DNA of 36,551 nt from the NCBI GenBank assembly GCA_013152315.1, contig JAADGP010000120.1, forward strand, positions 1-36,551, read 5' to 3'. Below are positions 9,242-19,189 of this stretch, in pieces. The notes beneath the pieces are model-generated. The model saw only the letters and a list, made by a program, of their open reading frames with translations. It did not search any database and was not told the origin of the DNA. The translations under genes were made by a program, and so were the position numbers. Within the stretch, counting starts at the first letter, position 1; the number at the start of each line of letters is the position of its first letter. The stretch is from FCB group bacterium (GTDB taxonomy: Bacteria > Fidelibacterota > Marinisomatia > Marinisomatales > JAADGP01).

Positions 9242-10417
9242 ATGGGTCGATTTCTTTTTACCTCAGAATCGGTAACGGAAGGACATCCCGATAAGGTCTG
9301 CGATGCCATATCGGATGCGGTTCTTGATGAACTAATCGCACAGGATCCCGATTCACGGGTTGCCTGTGAGACCTTGGCTACCAAGGGATTGGTGGTAGTG
9401 AGTGGTGAAATTTCCACCCATGGGTTTGTGGAAGTGGAACGGGTTGTAAAGGACACTTTACGTCAAATAGGTTATACCGATGTGGCGTATGGCATGGAAG
9501 ATGAATCGGTTAAGGTCATTACTTCCATCCATGAACAGAGTCCCGAGATCGCCCAGGGCGTCGACGCCGGAAAAAATCGCGAACAGGGAGCCGGAGACCA
9601 GGGCCTTATGTTCGGTTTCGCCTGTCGTGAAACCCCGGAACTAATGCCCCTGCCGATTCAACTGGCACACCGTCTGACGGAACGCTTGGCGACTTTACGC
9701 AAGAACGGAGAGTTGTCCTGGTTGGGACCGGATGGTAAATCACAGGTGAGTGTGGCCTATGAAAATGGCCAACCGACAAAAGTCGCGAAGGTGGTTATTG
9801 CCACCCAACATGCGGATATGCTACCCCGTTTCGGTACCGAAGAAAAGGAACATGCCTTTGTACAGAAGGAAGTTATCGAACATGTAATTATCCCTGTCCT
9901 GGAGGCCCAACAAATTGCTTATGACCGGGATTTTATTGTAAACGGTACCGGCCGGTTTGTCGAAGGTGGTCCCCAGGCGGATACCGGGCTGACCGGAAGA
10001 AAAATTATTGTGGATACCTACGGAGGATATGCCCCCCATGGTGGCGGCGCCTTCTCCGGGAAAGACCCTTCGAAAGTCGATCGATCGGCCACCTACATGG
10101 CGCGCTATATTGCCAAAAATATTGTTGCCGCCGGCTTGGCCGATAAATGCGAAGTTCAATTATCTTACAGTATCGGGATCGCCGAACCGATCTCGTTATA
10201 TGTTCAATCGTTTAATACCGGACCCTTAAGTGATGAACAGTTAACGGAAATTGTCCGCGAAGTATTTCCCTTAAAACCGGCGGAAATCATTAAACATTTG
10301 GACTTAAAAAAACCACGATATCGCCCCACTTCCGCCTATGGGCACTTCGGCCGTAATGGCGACAACTTCTCATGGGAAAAGACGGACATGGTGGATAAAT
10401 TGAAATCGTATTTATAG
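9242..10417 (+). CDS. metK: S-adenosylmethionine synthetase
   Basis: Makes SAM from methionine and ATP. All three domains of the 391-residue enzyme are present with hallmark motifs: [16 protein letters not shown] near the N-terminus (ATP/Mg binding), the [12 protein letters not shown] hexapeptide region, and the phosphate-loop [16 protein letters not shown] (about 260-275). ACGGAG upstream of the ATG sets the start. It is followed 9 nt later by ahcY, so SAM synthesis and SAH removal are co-expressed, a common arrangement in bacteria using AhcY rather than the Pfs/LuxS route. The window itself consumes SAM through prmA and the radical-SAM NifB. Confidence 0.97.
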   Translation: MGRFLFTSESVTEGHPDKVCDAISDAVLDELIAQDPDSRVACETLATKGLVVVSGEISTHGFVEVERVVKDTLRQIGYTDVAYGMEDESVKVITSIHEQSPEIAQGVDAGKNREQGAGDQGLMFGFACRETPELMPLPIQLAHRLTERLATLRKNGELSWLGPDGKSQVSVAYENGQPTKVAKVVIATQHADMLPRFGTEEKEHAFVQKEVIEHVIIPVLEAQQIAYDRDFIVNGTGRFVEGGPQADTGLTGRKIIVDTYGGYAPHGGGAFSGKDPSKVDRSATYMARYIAKNIVAAGLADKCEVQLSYSIGIAEPISLYVQSFNTGPLSDEQLTEIVREVFPLKPAEIIKHLDLKKPRYRPTSAYGHFGRNGDNFSWEKTDMVDKLKSYL

Positions 10418-10426
10418 AGGTGTCTG

Positions 10427-11872
10427 ATGGAAACAACTATTAAAACGGAATCGATTGTTGAATCTTTGCCCTATAAGGTCAAGGATATAACCTTAGCGGA
10501 TTCCGGCCGAAAAGCGATTGGAATTGCCGAAAAGGAAATGCCCGGCCTGATGGCCGTGCGTGAAAAGTACAGCACACAAAAACCGTTAACCGGATTTCGG
10601 CTGAGCGGATCCCTGCATATGACGGTGGAGACGGCGGTATTAATCGAAACCTTAAAAGCGTTGGGGGCGGATGTTCGCTGGGCCAGTTGCAATATCTTTT
10701 CAACGCAGGATCACGCCGCCGCCGCTATCGCCGCGACCGGTACCCCGGTTTTTGCGTGGAAGGGCGAATCACTGGAAGAATACTGGTGGTGCACCCTGGA
10801 AGCGTTAACCTTTCCCGGTAATCAAGGCCCCAATCTCATTGTTGATGATGGCGGTGACGCCACATTATTAATTCACAAGGGCCACGAATTGGAGGAGCAT
10901 TACCTGAAGACCGGCGCCGCGCCGGAGATTACCTCCAGCGTCGAAGAAGAACGAATTATTGATGAGTTATTAAGGGATGTATTGCGGAAGGATCCTCTGC
11001 ACTGGCATAAGGTGGTGAAAGAGCTGATCGGTGTTTCCGAAGAAACAACCACCGGTGTGAATCGCTTAATTCGCATGGAAAAGGAAGGGACACTGCTGGT
11101 CGCCGCCTATAATGTGAATGATTCGGTGACCAAGTCGAAATTTGATAATGTGTACGGTTGCCGGGAATCGCTGGCCGACGGGATAAAACGCGCCACGGAT
11201 GTGATGATCGCGGGGAAAACCGTGGTGGTTTGTGGTTATGGTGATGTGGGACGTGGTTGTGCCCAATCGATGCGTGGCTATGGCGCCCGGGTTTTGGTAA
11301 CCGAAATAGATCCGATTTGCGCCTTACAGGCGGCGATGGAAGGATATGAAGTCGTCACCGTGGAACAGGCCTTATACGAGGCCAATATCTTTGTAACCGC
11401 CACCGGCAATAAGGATGTGATAACCCTGGACCACATGCGAAAAATGAAAGATCAGGCCATTGTCTGCAATATCGGTCATTTCGACAACGAAATTCAGGTG
11501 TCGCAACTCAATAATGCCGAGGACGTAACCAAAGAGAATATTAAGCCTCAGGTTGACCGTTATACGTTTGCGGACGGTCATCAAATCTTTTTATTGGCGG
11601 AAGGGCGGTTGGTTAACTTAGGGTGTGCCACCGGTCATCCCAGTTTTGTCATGTCTAATTCTTTTACGAACCAGGTCCTGGCCCAAATGGCCCTGGCCAG
11701 GGAAAAACCGGAAATCGGCGTCTATCGACTTCCGAAAAAACTGGACGAGGAGGTCGCCCGTCTCCATTTGGATAAATTGGGAGTGACTTTAACGGAATTG
11801 ACCGAAGAACAGGCACAATATATCGGGGTACCCAAAGAAGGACCATACAAGCCTGATCATTACCGTTATTAG
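10427..11872 (+). CDS. ahcY: S-adenosylhomocysteine hydrolase
   Basis: Hydrolyses SAH to adenosine and homocysteine, relieving product inhibition of methyltransferases. The 481-residue protein shows the conserved segments [12 protein letters not shown], the substrate-domain stretch [13 protein letters not shown] with catalytic Lys/Asp, the NAD-binding Rossmann loop [22 protein letters not shown] (with the active-site His), and the C-terminal [12 protein letters not shown], ending KPDHYRY with the Lys and Tyr that close over NAD. TAGAGGTG before the ATG acts as RBS. It lies 9 nt after metK and is followed by a good terminator, defining the end of this operon. Confidence 0.97.
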   Translation: METTIKTESIVESLPYKVKDITLADSGRKAIGIAEKEMPGLMAVREKYSTQKPLTGFRLSGSLHMTVETAVLIETLKALGADVRWASCNIFSTQDHAAAAIAATGTPVFAWKGESLEEYWWCTLEALTFPGNQGPNLIVDDGGDATLLIHKGHELEEHYLKTGAAPEITSSVEEERIIDELLRDVLRKDPLHWHKVVKELIGVSEETTTGVNRLIRMEKEGTLLVAAYNVNDSVTKSKFDNVYGCRESLADGIKRATDVMIAGKTVVVCGYGDVGRGCAQSMRGYGARVLVTEIDPICALQAAMEGYEVVTVEQALYEANIFVTATGNKDVITLDHMRKMKDQAIVCNIGHFDNEIQVSQLNNAEDVTKENIKPQVDRYTFADGHQIFLLAEGRLVNLGCATGHPSFVMSNSFTNQVLAQMALAREKPEIGVYRLPKKLDEEVARLHLDKLGVTLTELTEEQAQYIGVPKEGPYKPDHYRY

Positions 11873-11886
11873 AGCGCGGAAAACCG

Positions 11887-11923
11887 GGCGACGATAATTG
11901 GGCACCACCCCCAATCGCCTTTT
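11887..11923 (+). terminator. Rho-independent terminator after ahcY
   Basis: GGCG, a 6-nt bulge, ATTGGG, a 7-nt loop, then CCCAAT and CGCC followed by TTTT. The 6 + 4 bp stem and short U-run lie 15 nt after the ahcY stop, in the right place to end the metK-ahcY transcript. Confidence 0.55.
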
Positions 11924-12039
11924 AACGCGCCGACCTGCCACAAGACTATATTTCGGCAAACGTAAATTTTTGTGGCAATGCTCCTTAAAATGGGTGAATT
12001 TTAGGCCGCCTGTCCTGTTTAGATCGTGAAAAAAACGAC

Positions 12040-14976
12040 ATGATCCAGCAGATAAAAAGAAAAATATTCCGAAAAGCAGGGGCTTTGCTACTGTTAGGGT
12101 CGTTGCTGTTTATTACAAACGCCTGCGATTTCGAGAGCCCCGCCGATTTCGAAACCCCTACCTGGTTCGTCGATATCAAGTTTCCCCTTGTTCATGAGCG
12201 GTATCTCCTGAGCGATATCGTCGACGGTAAAATTATTACTCCCACGCCCGATTCCCTGGGTATGCAGATCATTTTTGAAGGAGAATTACCGGACACGTCA
12301 ATAGACCCGTCTTATCTGCAGGTGGCTGTGAATCAGGATATTCAGGCCGAACAGGATCCGGTGATGACTCCGGATCTCACGGTTGAAATAGATACCGTCA
12401 TTTCAATGGTTATTCCCCTTGCCCCTAAAGGAATGATTGATGTGAACGGTGATCAATTCTCCGTACCCCCGGCCGTGGACCGGCAAATATTCACGTCCGT
12501 CTGGAATAAGATTGCGGCGGCGTTCGATACTCTGATCCAGGTGGATATCGCCCTTCCGCAGATTAGCTCCGGTGATCTGCCCGTGTTTATCACCTCCGTT
12601 GACGCCTTTGTCATCAGCGAGGACACGGATACCGATTCCAGTATGTTTTCCACGTATATCACCAATAATGGTCTACCTACGGCCATCCGGGATATCCGAT
12701 TCCGGCTTCTCACGGACACCCAAAGCCCCTTTGACACGTTGGCGAACCATACGCGGGATTCCCTGGCGAAAGATTCCACGTATCGTGATCATACCCTCCT
12801 GGGCAGAGATTCGCTGGGAACAGCCTTACGGATGGAATTTGGTTTCGGGCTTCAACAAGAAACGGTATTGGACACGCTCACCATTAATGCGGGGGATTCG
12901 GTTCAAATTAACCTGGGGATTCGGATCCGTATTGCCGGTATCGATCAGGCCGTGGTAACGATCGCCGAGACGGATATATCACCGGATCTTCCGGCAATCA
13001 CGTTCCCTTCGGATGTTGAGATTTATTCCGGTGTTTTTGCCAGTAACACCAGGATGGGTGTGAATGAAATAAAAGTATCCAATCTGCGAAGCACGTTTCC
13101 GTTCGATATTAATTTTACGATGAATTTCAGGAATTTCGTTCCGCCGGCAGGACAGGATTCGGTAAAAATTGAGACCACATTGGGTGAAAGTAACCCACCC
13201 TATGCTCAAACTTTTGACATTGACGGTTATACTTTTTCCAATCCGGAGGGATCTGACAGCGCTTTGCGGGCACTGGTAATCGATATGGCTGCGATATTAA
13301 CGGCGCAACAGACTACCATACCACTGGATGGCTCCGAACTGGGCCGTTTTACCATGCGGGTGCAGGTCGGTGAATTACATTTCGAATCGTTGCAGGCGAA
13401 CATCATTCAGGAATTCCCACCGACACAACAGGATATAACCGGACTACCCCAGGGATTTACCGGCATGGCATTTACGGACGTCAGAATTGAATTTATCATG
13501 CTAAACCAAATCCAGTTGCCGGTTACCCTGAATATTACCATGATTGGAATTAACACGTTCGGTGATTCCTCGATTGTCGCTGTCAGGGGATCCGTCGGCA
13601 GTCCTGATAATGCGGAGGATACCACCAAAACCATTATTCGCCTGAGCCGTGAAGGGACGACCACATTAATTTACAATTCTCCTTCCGATAAAACCTGGGC
13701 CGATAGCACCACGGTTCCACCGGGCCCCGGTGAATCGACGATCGTCGAACTGATGTCCTTCAACCCGGCGCGGATGCAGGTGGATGCCGCGGCGAAAATC
13801 GACGGGCGGGGAAAAATTGTTGTGGGGGCCTCCATCGGGGGCTCGTATCGGTTGGTCGCGCCTTTTGAAGTGCGCATGGATGAGATGACTTTTATTCCGG
13901 CGACAAAAACACCGCTCCGGGAAATGGACAATAGTACCCGGAACAGGATTCGCAGCTCTCTTTACCTGGCCGAGTTGGGAACTCACGTCGTTAACCGGAT
14001 TCCCGTGGGGGGAGAAATATCCATTCTGCAGTCGAATAAGAATTATTTCCCGCTGGATACAACCAGCGCCATGCTCCGTGCTTTTCGTGATTCGATGGTC
14101 GTGAGCGAGGGCTGGTTACCTACCGATAGTCTCTATATCATTACCGATTGTGCGCGCCTCGATCCGGATATGGGAGGGCCTTATATTTTCGATGTGATGA
14201 CCGATTACAGCGATTGTGTGGACGGGTTGGTGTACCTGGTGCGCAGCACCGGGTCGGCCGTCGATACCGTTATATCCTACGTGGACACACTGGCGCAGGT
14301 CATATTGCCCGATCCGGCCGAATTGTACGCCGATACTTCCACTTCCGGGCGTCCCGGCGCCGTGGCCGTCCCCGGGGAGATCAATTTTGCCAGCGTCATC
14401 GATACCAATCGTATTTTTCTGATGACCGATTACGGCGACCATTTTATTGTCCCGCGATTTCATTTGAATGGAACAGATGGGGAGCGGGTTTACTTTTCCC
14501 TGTCCGATTACATCGATATCCAATCAACCATTACCTTCCGCATCAGCAGCACCGGGATGTTTTCCCCGGCGCCGAATGAACTGGTCGTGGTTTACCCCAA
14601 TGGCGGGGAAACCCTGAACATGAAAAATGAATACGTAGTTCGTTGGAAAACATACGGATCCATCGAAAAAGTCAATCTCTATTTCGGAACCGGGGCAGGT
14701 CTGGATGTTAACGTGGATGAGGATTGGTCGCCCATTGCCACCGAAATTGCCAATGTCGATTCGTTTTTATGGACTCCCGATACCACAGCCGGTATTGGTG
14801 AACTGACACAGTCCCAACGGGATAGTGTAAAAATTCGTATTTCCGATTCCAATTCCGACGTCAGTGACGCCAGCGGTTGGTTCTTTAAACTGACGGACAG
14901 TTCACTGCGCAGCCGAAGTTTATCCAATGACATTTTACCGATAAAAAATAACAACAAGCGGTTCAAAAGACGTTGA
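12040..14976 (+). CDS. Large predicted lipoprotein with C-terminal Kre9/KNH-like Ig domain
   Basis: A 978-residue protein I cannot name. The N-terminus has a basic region, a hydrophobic stretch and ITNAC at 25-29, so C29 is a probable lipidated cysteine (the lipobox is imperfect at -2). The mature part is acidic and beta-rich with repeated short strands, resembling tandem Ig-like or beta-sandwich modules (about 40-840). The C-terminal ~110 residues (VVYPNGGETL...YVVRWKTYGSIEKVNLYFG...FLWTPDTTA) match the Ser/Thr-rich Kre9/KNH-type surface domain seen in many FCB-group exported proteins. Its TGA overlaps the TTG start of the next gene, which encodes a beta-barrel protein, so the two are probably coupled and may work together at the outer membrane. 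No type IX secretion C-terminal domain is evident. Function unknown. Confidence 0.75.
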   Translation: MIQQIKRKIFRKAGALLLLGSLLFITNACDFESPADFETPTWFVDIKFPLVHERYLLSDIVDGKIITPTPDSLGMQIIFEGELPDTSIDPSYLQVAVNQDIQAEQDPVMTPDLTVEIDTVISMVIPLAPKGMIDVNGDQFSVPPAVDRQIFTSVWNKIAAAFDTLIQVDIALPQISSGDLPVFITSVDAFVISEDTDTDSSMFSTYITNNGLPTAIRDIRFRLLTDTQSPFDTLANHTRDSLAKDSTYRDHTLLGRDSLGTALRMEFGFGLQQETVLDTLTINAGDSVQINLGIRIRIAGIDQAVVTIAETDISPDLPAITFPSDVEIYSGVFASNTRMGVNEIKVSNLRSTFPFDINFTMNFRNFVPPAGQDSVKIETTLGESNPPYAQTFDIDGYTFSNPEGSDSALRALVIDMAAILTAQQTTIPLDGSELGRFTMRVQVGELHFESLQANIIQEFPPTQQDITGLPQGFTGMAFTDVRIEFIMLNQIQLPVTLNITMIGINTFGDSSIVAVRGSVGSPDNAEDTTKTIIRLSREGTTTLIYNSPSDKTWADSTTVPPGPGESTIVELMSFNPARMQVDAAAKIDGRGKIVVGASIGGSYRLVAPFEVRMDEMTFIPATKTPLREMDNSTRNRIRSSLYLAELGTHVVNRIPVGGEISILQSNKNYFPLDTTSAMLRAFRDSMVVSEGWLPTDSLYIITDCARLDPDMGGPYIFDVMTDYSDCVDGLVYLVRSTGSAVDTVISYVDTLAQVILPDPAELYADTSTSGRPGAVAVPGEINFASVIDTNRIFLMTDYGDHFIVPRFHLNGTDGERVYFSLSDYIDIQSTITFRISSTGMFSPAPNELVVVYPNGGETLNMKNEYVVRWKTYGSIEKVNLYFGTGAGLDVNVDEDWSPIATEIANVDSFLWTPDTTAGIGELTQSQRDSVKIRISDSNSDVSDASGWFFKLTDSSLRSRSLSNDILPIKNNNKRFKRR

Positions 14977-16460
14977 AGCGAATAATTACGTTCACGGCCT
15001 GTTTTGTTTTAATCACGTTTTTCGTGTACGGACAGTCCAAGCGCGACCCACGGTCGGTGGCCATGGCGGACGCTTATACCACCATAGCCGACGGTATTTT
15101 CGCGATTGGGTATAACCCGGCGTTGTTAGCCTACCAACGGGATAAACCGTTTATGCTGCAACTGTTGGGAGTGGATTTTGGGATTGTCGGAAATTTCTTT
15201 TCGTTAAAGAATCTGAGTGAAATCAGCGGGGATACGTTAGTAGGCGCCAGAAAAGACGCCCTGTTCCGGAATTTTGAAGACAGCGGTGGACTGACCTTTT
15301 TCCAGGATCTGCATGTTCCGACACCAATCTTAAACTACGCTTCGGGGAACATGGCTTTTACGAGCAATACGATTATTCTGACGAATACGCGAATTCCCCT
15401 GGGATTGCTGCGATTGATGTTGTACGGAAACGCCGATTACCCGGATATCGATCTGACGTTTAATTATGAAATCCTGGGGGTCAATGAACTGGGGTTTTCC
15501 TTTGCCGTTCCTTACGAGACATTTGCCTGGGGGGTAACACTCAAATATTTACAGGGTCTTTTCTATTTCGGGATTGATCCCGATTCCAGCAAAGCGAATC
15601 TGGAGACGACGGAAGACGCGTTGTACGGTCAGGGTTCGTACCTGCTGCGCCAGGGAATAGGGGGATCCGGACTTGGACTTGACGTGGGATTTGCCACCAA
15701 AGAAATAAATGGTTGGCGGGTAGGGTTTTCAATGATCAACGCTATTGGGAAAATAACCTGGAACCGTCCCAGCTTCATCAAGGATATCCTGGCCGGACCC
15801 GATAAAATATATGGGAATAAAGACGATCTCTGGCATTTCTCCTGGGGCGGCACCGTTCTGAACGATTCCATGGCAATCCGGTACACGTACCAGATTGATT
15901 CGGTTAACGCGCAAACGCTTTCCAGCGATTCGTTGTTTACCAGCAAACAGGTGATCGTGCGGAACGTGGATGAAAACGGGAAACTGAAGGAATTCTCAAT
16001 CAATTACCCGGCGATTTTCCGGATCGGAGTCTCCAAATCCTTACCTGATTATTTGATCAGTTCCGATTTGGTTACCGGCTTTGAGAATCGATTCTTTGCC
16101 CGCGCGCGTTGGCGATGGTCGATCGGAGTGGAAATGCAGAAGTTTCCCAGTTTTCCCCTTCGCATTGGTTACGGATGGGGGGGCGCCGATTTCAAGGAAT
16201 TGTCATTGGGTTTCGGTTTTCATAAAGGACCGATCATATTCGATTTTGGTTTCGCTTTCCGTAACGGGATCTGGATTCACACCATGAAAGGGCTGAATAT
16301 ATCGACGGCGCTGACGATAACCAGCTTCAGGAGCCGGAAGAGCAAGCCGGCGGAAGAAACAAGCGCCGGGCCGGCGCCTGTTCCCGTCGAACAAAACGAA
16401 CAGGAAGCGAAACCCGAGGAACAACCGGAATCACGATCATTTCCGGGCGAAGAACAATAG
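14973..16460 (+). CDS. Outer-membrane beta-barrel protein, UPF0164/PorV-like
   Basis: A 495-residue exported protein with a signal peptide (KRIITFTACFVLITFFVYG, cleavage before QSK). Directly after it comes the family-like segment RSVAMADAYTTIADGIFAIGYNPALLA, which resembles the N-termini of PorV/UPF0164/FadL-type barrels. The remainder is alternating amphipathic strands rich in aromatic and Gly residues, as expected for a 14-16-strand barrel, ending in a Pro/Glu-rich tail (PAEETSAGPAPVPVEQNEQEAKPEEQPESR). The TTG start overlaps the stop of the upstream lipoprotein gene (TTGA), implying coupled translation. The last 24 nt overlap, tail to tail, with the lptF/G-like gene on the other strand. 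Transport substrate unknown. Confidence 0.75.
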   Translation: MKRIITFTACFVLITFFVYGQSKRDPRSVAMADAYTTIADGIFAIGYNPALLAYQRDKPFMLQLLGVDFGIVGNFFSLKNLSEISGDTLVGARKDALFRNFEDSGGLTFFQDLHVPTPILNYASGNMAFTSNTIILTNTRIPLGLLRLMLYGNADYPDIDLTFNYEILGVNELGFSFAVPYETFAWGVTLKYLQGLFYFGIDPDSSKANLETTEDALYGQGSYLLRQGIGGSGLGLDVGFATKEINGWRVGFSMINAIGKITWNRPSFIKDILAGPDKIYGNKDDLWHFSWGGTVLNDSMAIRYTYQIDSVNAQTLSSDSLFTSKQVIVRNVDENGKLKEFSINYPAIFRIGVSKSLPDYLISSDLVTGFENRFFARARWRWSIGVEMQKFPSFPLRIGYGWGGADFKELSLGFGFHKGPIIFDFGFAFRNGIWIHTMKGLNISTALTITSFRSRKSKPAEETSAGPAPVPVEQNEQEAKPEEQPESRSFPGEEQ

Positions 16461-17543
16461 CAACAATCCTCCCGTAGAAAAAACAATATTCCCGATCCAG
16501 GCGGCCAATAGCGGATCCAGGACCGCCTTGTACCCCAGGGATTGTCCGAACTTGATAAAAACGTAATAACCAAAGATTACGAAAACACTCATCCCGGCGC
16601 CGAAGGAAAGCCCCCCCTTTTGCCGCATGACCACCAAAGGTAAACCGAATAAAACGACGATTAAATTCGTGAACGCAAAAGAAATTTTGAAATAGCGAGC
16701 CACTTCCCAACGTCGCGTGTCGACACCGTTTTCCTTTAACAGGGCAATGCGTTCCGTCAATTCGGTGAAATTTAACTCGTCCGGCGACTTGAATTGTTTG
16801 GTAATATCGTCAGGAACGAATCCCAATACCATTACTGAGTCGTGCTTGGAAATAACAACATCATTTTCAGTTCGGTCGGGGCCAAAAGAACGTATCGAAA
16901 AATCGGAAACCACCCAACCTCCTAGAGAATCAACCCAGGTGATGGACTTGGCATCGATGCGCTTGTCGATCATACCATTATCCAGAAAGATAATCGTTGC
17001 GCCCTGAGCGGAGCGTTTGTTAATCCGGTATTTGTTAAGGGCAATATGAATGGTTTCCTGTTTCTGCAGGAACACGTCGTTTAAAATACTTTTATGCCTT
17101 ATCAGACGTCTTCGGGACTTCTTTTTCATATACTTTCTTTCGATGGCAAAGCGTTTTTCATTTCCCCAACTGACAAGAACATTATCCAGATCGTAGGCGA
17201 CGGCGCTCATTATGAAACCGATCAAAATTAGCGGAATGGCAAGGCGGTAAAGACTGATCCCCGATGATTTCATCGCCGTCCATTCATTCCTTTTAACCAT
17301 GAGTCCGACACTGAACACGGTCGCAATCAGCATGGACATGGGTAAACAGATACTTAAAAACCAAGGTAGAGTGTAAAAATAGTACCGGAGTACCGTCTCC
17401 ACGGGAACGGAATTATCAATAAACTGGTCCAGATTCTCGATCAGGTCGACGATAATAAATACGGTGATGAATCCGACCAGCGACATGGCAAGAATGCTAA
17501 GAAATTGTTTGATTAAGTATCGGTCTATTATTTTCACAAGCAT
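16437..17543 (-). CDS. lptG: LptF/LptG (YjgP/YjgQ) family permease
   Basis: Transmembrane component of the LPS-export ABC system that extracts LPS from the inner membrane. The 368-residue protein begins MLVKIIDRYLIKQFLSIL with the family-typical first helix, has three N-terminal membrane segments, the conserved coupling region NEWTAMKSSGISLYRLAIPL (about 87-105), a periplasmic jellyroll domain (about 130-265), and three more helices at the C-terminus. LptF and LptG are paralogues, and only one is in the window, so the symbol is tentative. It is divergent from the AGCS symporter gene (74-nt shared promoter region) and overlaps the barrel gene's 3' end by 24 nt. Its presence argues for an LPS-bearing outer membrane. 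Confidence 0.88.
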   Translation of the reverse strand: MLVKIIDRYLIKQFLSILAMSLVGFITVFIIVDLIENLDQFIDNSVPVETVLRYYFYTLPWFLSICLPMSMLIATVFSVGLMVKRNEWTAMKSSGISLYRLAIPLILIGFIMSAVAYDLDNVLVSWGNEKRFAIERKYMKKKSRRRLIRHKSILNDVFLQKQETIHIALNKYRINKRSAQGATIIFLDNGMIDKRIDAKSITWVDSLGGWVVSDFSIRSFGPDRTENDVVISKHDSVMVLGFVPDDITKQFKSPDELNFTELTERIALLKENGVDTRRWEVARYFKISFAFTNLIVVLFGLPLVVMRQKGGLSFGAGMSVFVIFGYYVFIKFGQSLGYKAVLDPLLAAWIGNIVFSTGGLLLLFFARK

Positions 17544-17617
17544 AACTGTTGTTTTACCAGACGGTAATTTCCATATAATGCGTATATTTTAAAAATGATT
17601 CAAAGGCGATTATACAA

Positions 17618-19018
17618 ATGAATGATCAATCCGGGTTGATAGAAGTTCTGGATAAATTAGCGGCTGATTTTGCTAATTTTATGTGGGGCACACCACTGCT
17701 GATATTAATGATCGGGGGTGGTTTGTATTTTACGATTTATTGTCGTTTTATTCCCTTCCGCTATTTTAAACATGCCATCAATATTTTGCGGGGAAAATAT
17801 GATCGTGATGATGACCCCGGTGACATTACCCATTTTCAGGCGCTTTCCAGCGCCCTGGCCAGCACGGTAGGAATGGGGAATATCAGTGGCGTGGCGATCG
17901 CCATATATATGGGTGGACCCGGCGCTTTGTTTTGGATGTGGGTCAGCGCCATTGTGGGGATGTCGACAAAATTTTTCACCTGCACTTTAAGTATTCTTTA
18001 TCGGGGGAAAGATGATCGTGGTAACATCCAGGGGGGACCGATGTATTATATCGAAACCGGCTTGGGACCGAAATATCGTCCCCTGGGAATTGTATTCAGC
18101 ATCGCGGGATTGGTTGGCTGCCTTTCTTTGTTTCAAGCCAATCAGCTCACGCAAATTATTCGTGACGCAATCTTCATACCCAGTGGTTTGTTCCTGGTCA
18201 CCCCGATCTACGGCAATCTTGTTGTCGGGGTAATAATAGCGATCCTCGTTGCCAGTGTCATTTTCGGCGGGATTAAACGGATAGGTCTCGTTGCTTCGCG
18301 ATTGGTGCCGGTCATGGTAGCGCTTTATATGTTTGCCGGGTTGTTTATTTTATTGAAGAATGTCACCGCCGTTCCGTCCTTGTTTATGTTGATATTCCGG
18401 GACGCTTTTACCGGCGATGCCGTGGCGGGCGGTGCGGTGGGAGTGGTCATTATTACGGGTGTTCGCCGGGCGGCGTTTTCCAACGAGGCCGGTATCGGCA
18501 CCGAAGCGATGGCGCATGGCGCGGCCAAAACAAACGAGCCCGTCCGTGAAGGTCTGGTCGCGATGATGGGACCATTTATCGATACTATAGTCGTGTGTAC
18601 CGTCACCGCCATTGTTATCCTGACGTCAGGAATATGGCAAGGCAATGTGGCGAACGGTGTGACGTTGACAACCCAGGCTTTTACCCAGGAATTGGGGGGG
18701 GTGGGACAGCTCTTGTTGCTTGTTTCCGTGTTTACCTTCAGTATTTCCACCATGATCGGCTATTCGTACTATGGATGCAAATGCGCCGGCTATTTATTCG
18801 GGTCCCGATGGAAAGGGGTTTATAACGGTGTTTACGTAATATCTTTGGTTATCGGCGCCGTGGTTTCGATTGATATGGTAATCAATATTCTGGATGGCAT
18901 GTTCGCCATAATGGCCATCCCGACCATGACGTCAACAATTCTTTTATCACCAAAAGTCATGGCCGAAGCCAGACGATATTTTGCCAAATTGAAGGTACAG
19001 GAAAAGGTTAAAGCTTAG
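17618..19018 (+). CDS. Sodium:alanine/glycine symporter, AGCS family
   Basis: Inner-membrane Na+-coupled amino-acid transporter. The 466-residue protein has about 10-11 hydrophobic segments and the AGCS signatures: ALSSALASTVGMGNISGVAIAIYMGGPGALFWMW (about 76-110), GGPMYYIETGLG, and RRAAFSNEAGIGTEAMAHGAAKT. The substrate is probably alanine or glycine by family, but not determined here. AAAGGCGAT lies upstream of the ATG. It is transcribed away from the lptG-like gene and ends 172 nt before the prmA stop, facing an inverted-repeat block likely to terminate both transcripts. Confidence 0.93.
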   Translation: MNDQSGLIEVLDKLAADFANFMWGTPLLILMIGGGLYFTIYCRFIPFRYFKHAINILRGKYDRDDDPGDITHFQALSSALASTVGMGNISGVAIAIYMGGPGALFWMWVSAIVGMSTKFFTCTLSILYRGKDDRGNIQGGPMYYIETGLGPKYRPLGIVFSIAGLVGCLSLFQANQLTQIIRDAIFIPSGLFLVTPIYGNLVVGVIIAILVASVIFGGIKRIGLVASRLVPVMVALYMFAGLFILLKNVTAVPSLFMLIFRDAFTGDAVAGGAVGVVIITGVRRAAFSNEAGIGTEAMAHGAAKTNEPVREGLVAMMGPFIDTIVVCTVTAIVILTSGIWQGNVANGVTLTTQAFTQELGGVGQLLLLVSVFTFSISTMIGYSYYGCKCAGYLFGSRWKGVYNGVYVISLVIGAVVSIDMVINILDGMFAIMAIPTMTSTILLSPKVMAEARRYFAKLKVQEKVKA

Positions 19019-19022
19019 AATT

Positions 19023-19127
19023 TGAAACGTAAAACGTGATGCGTGAAACGTGAAACGTGAAACGTGATGCGTATCGGGACGCCATTTAGACATTAACAGT
19101 TCTCACGTTTTACGTTTCACGTTTCAT
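19023..19127. repeat. ACGTGAAA tandem repeat and 17-bp inverted repeat between convergent genes
   Basis: The left block (19023-19071) is a run of 7-nt units (CGTGAAA) with variant units (CGTAAAA, CGTGATG). TGAAACGTAAAACGTGA at 19023-19039 recurs as its exact reverse complement at 19103-19119, and CGTGAAACGTGAAACGT can pair with the adjacent right-hand sequence. The RNA from either strand can fold into a long hairpin. Placement between the converging AGCS and prmA genes suggests a bidirectional terminator or a dispersed intergenic repeat. Confidence 0.7.
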
Positions 19128-19189
19128 TCGGTACTCTCCACGTCTCAAACCGTAATGGATATTAATAAGTAATAAAATGGTTCTATCAG

